A DNA stretch of 42,471 bases, from NCBI GenBank assembly GCA_027486695.1, contig JAIXOS010000302.1, positions 1-42,471 on the forward strand. The letters are read 5' to 3'. Positions 41,591-42,471 of this stretch are shown in pieces (position 1 is the first letter of the stretch; every line of letters starts with the position of its first letter). The position numbers were made by a program, and so were the translations under genes. The stretch is from Chitinophagaceae bacterium. Lineage in GTDB: Bacteria > Bacteroidota > Bacteroidia > Chitinophagales > Chitinophagaceae. The notes beneath the pieces are model-generated. The model worked only from the letters and a program-made list of their open reading frames with translations, ran no database searches and had not been told where the DNA came from.

Positions 41591-42471
41591 ATGCCCCGCA
41601 GTAAAATAGCCGGAGTTGGCAAATATTTGCCATCTACCGTTGTTACCAATCAACAATTGACCGAATTAATGGATACAAGCGATGCTTGGATTCGGGAGCG
41701 TACCGGTATTGAACAACGCAGGTATGCCAAGCGTACCGAAGAAACAACGGCTACAATGGGTGCCGCAGCGGCAAAAATAGCTATTGAACGAGCCGGCATT
41801 ACACCACAAGACATCGATTTTATCATTTTTGCTACCCTATCGCCCGATTATTATTTTCCAGGCTGTGGTGTATTGGTGCAGCGGGCTTTACAAATGCGCG
41901 AAATAGGTGCTTTGGATGTGCGCAACCAATGCAGCGGTTTTATTTATGCACTGAGTATTGCCGACCAATTTATCAAAACAGGTATGTACCAAAACATATT
42001 GGTAATTGGTAGCGAAAAGCACAGTTTTGGTCTTGATTTTAGTACCCGCGGACGCAATGTGAGTGTCATTTTTGGCGATGGCGCAGGGGCGGTGGTAGTA
42101 CAGCCTACCAACGAACCCACACAAGGGATATTAAGTACCCACTTGCACAGCGATGGTGCCCATGCCGAAATGTTGGCCATGTTCAATCCCGGAACGCACG
42201 GCAATAGTTGGACACCAACACCATATGCTACCTACGATGATGCTGATTACGGACAAACGTTTGTGAGCCACGCAATGATTGACAAAGGCGAATTGTACCC
42301 CTTTATGGACGGACAAGCGGTATTTAAAAAAGCCGTAGTAAAATTTCCGGAAGTGATTCACGAAGCATTGGCTGCAAATGGCTTGGCCGCTAGCAACATA
42401 GATTTGTTAATACCACACCAAGCCAATTTGCGCATTAGCCAATATGTGCAGCAGCAGTTGGGTTTAAGCAA
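41591..42471 (+). CDS. fabH: 3-oxoacyl-ACP synthase III (FabH)-like ketosynthase, 3' end outside window
   Basis: The frame opens at ATG 41591 and runs to the window edge for 293 codons. Signatures of the KAS III fold are DAWIRERTGIEQRRYA (29-44), catalytic Cys114 in RNQCSGFIYAL, the GDGAGAVVV strand and His276 in PHQANLRI. The final Asn of the Cys-His-Asn triad lies past the window. FabH starts fatty acid chains from acetyl- or branched acyl-CoA and malonyl-ACP; the Gln-Cys-Ser-Gly motif differs from the E. coli Ala-Cys-Ala-Gly, so it may belong to a specialised paralog group. It is divergent from the MerR-type gene with 189 bp between the starts. Confidence 0.92.
   Translation, partial: MPRSKIAGVGKYLPSTVVTNQQLTELMDTSDAWIRERTGIEQRRYAKRTEETTATMGAAAAKIAIERAGITPQDIDFIIFATLSPDYYFPGCGVLVQRALQMREIGALDVRNQCSGFIYALSIADQFIKTGMYQNILVIGSEKHSFGLDFSTRGRNVSVIFGDGAGAVVVQPTNEPTQGILSTHLHSDGAHAEMLAMFNPGTHGNSWTPTPYATYDDADYGQTFVSHAMIDKGELYPFMDGQAVFKKAVVKFPEVIHEALAANGLAASNIDLLIPHQANLRISQYVQQQLGLS

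Overview
The window looks like a chromosomal segment of a low-GC member of the Bacteroidota, most likely near the Chitinophagaceae. Support comes from family content (DUF2480, a DUF5916 beta-barrel protein, a propeller/Y_Y_Y/LytS-type sensor kinase with a LytTR regulator, the YbeY variant HGALHLCGY, a PpiD-like SurA_N/parvulin foldase) and from several gene starts preceded by the Bacteroidota-type -7 element TAnnTTTG. No tRNA, rRNA, prophage or intact insertion sequence was seen. Most genes are ordinary housekeeping or envelope functions. Both ends of the window cut a gene: a sialate O-acetylesterase on the left and a FabH-like ketosynthase on the right.

Left part (1-8800): truncated sialate O-acetylesterase; a 750-bp decayed stretch holding a piece of a type I restriction HsdR helicase and a weak trace of a transposase; a lipoprotein; then mnmG (gidA), an HNH-like unknown protein and ybeY on the minus strand, facing feoA and nadD on the plus strand; then chrA (chromate transporter family) with a 19-nt homopolymer inside the gene. 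A pair of 30-bp direct repeats lies just before the 3' end of ybeY.

Middle part (8800-27100): a one-component-like two-component pair (propeller sensor kinase plus LytTR regulator) closed by a strong terminator; recQ; kdsD-type arabinose-5-phosphate isomerase and mannose-1-phosphate guanylyltransferase (sugar nucleotides for LPS or exopolysaccharide); a three-gene lipoprotein/secreted cluster with LpoB-like and COG3014 proteins; DUF2480; PpiD; a 600-bp AT-rich gap with DnaA-box-like motifs; nadA; then an ECF sigma factor, an anti-sigma factor with a duplicated cytoplasmic domain, and an outer-membrane beta-barrel protein.

Right part (27500-42471): a DUF5916 barrel protein; then the most interesting block, 30175-37359. 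There a tight minus-strand operon encodes an E1-like (ThiF)-nitroreductase fusion of the Rv1355c type, a GNAT/autoinducer-synthase-like acyltransferase, a 7TMR-DISM membrane histidine kinase and a receiver-histidine kinase hybrid. A divergent single-domain receiver closely resembles the receiver of that hybrid. The layout suggests making a small molecule and sensing it in one locus, though this is inference. A TlpA-type thioredoxin protein, a CxxT thioredoxin lipoprotein, a MerR-type regulator with a long repetitive N-terminus and the FabH-like gene follow.

Three copies of an 88-bp intergenic repeat (2674, 24404, 27299) and one GC-rich structured element (39618) are the main non-coding features that the genes do not explain.
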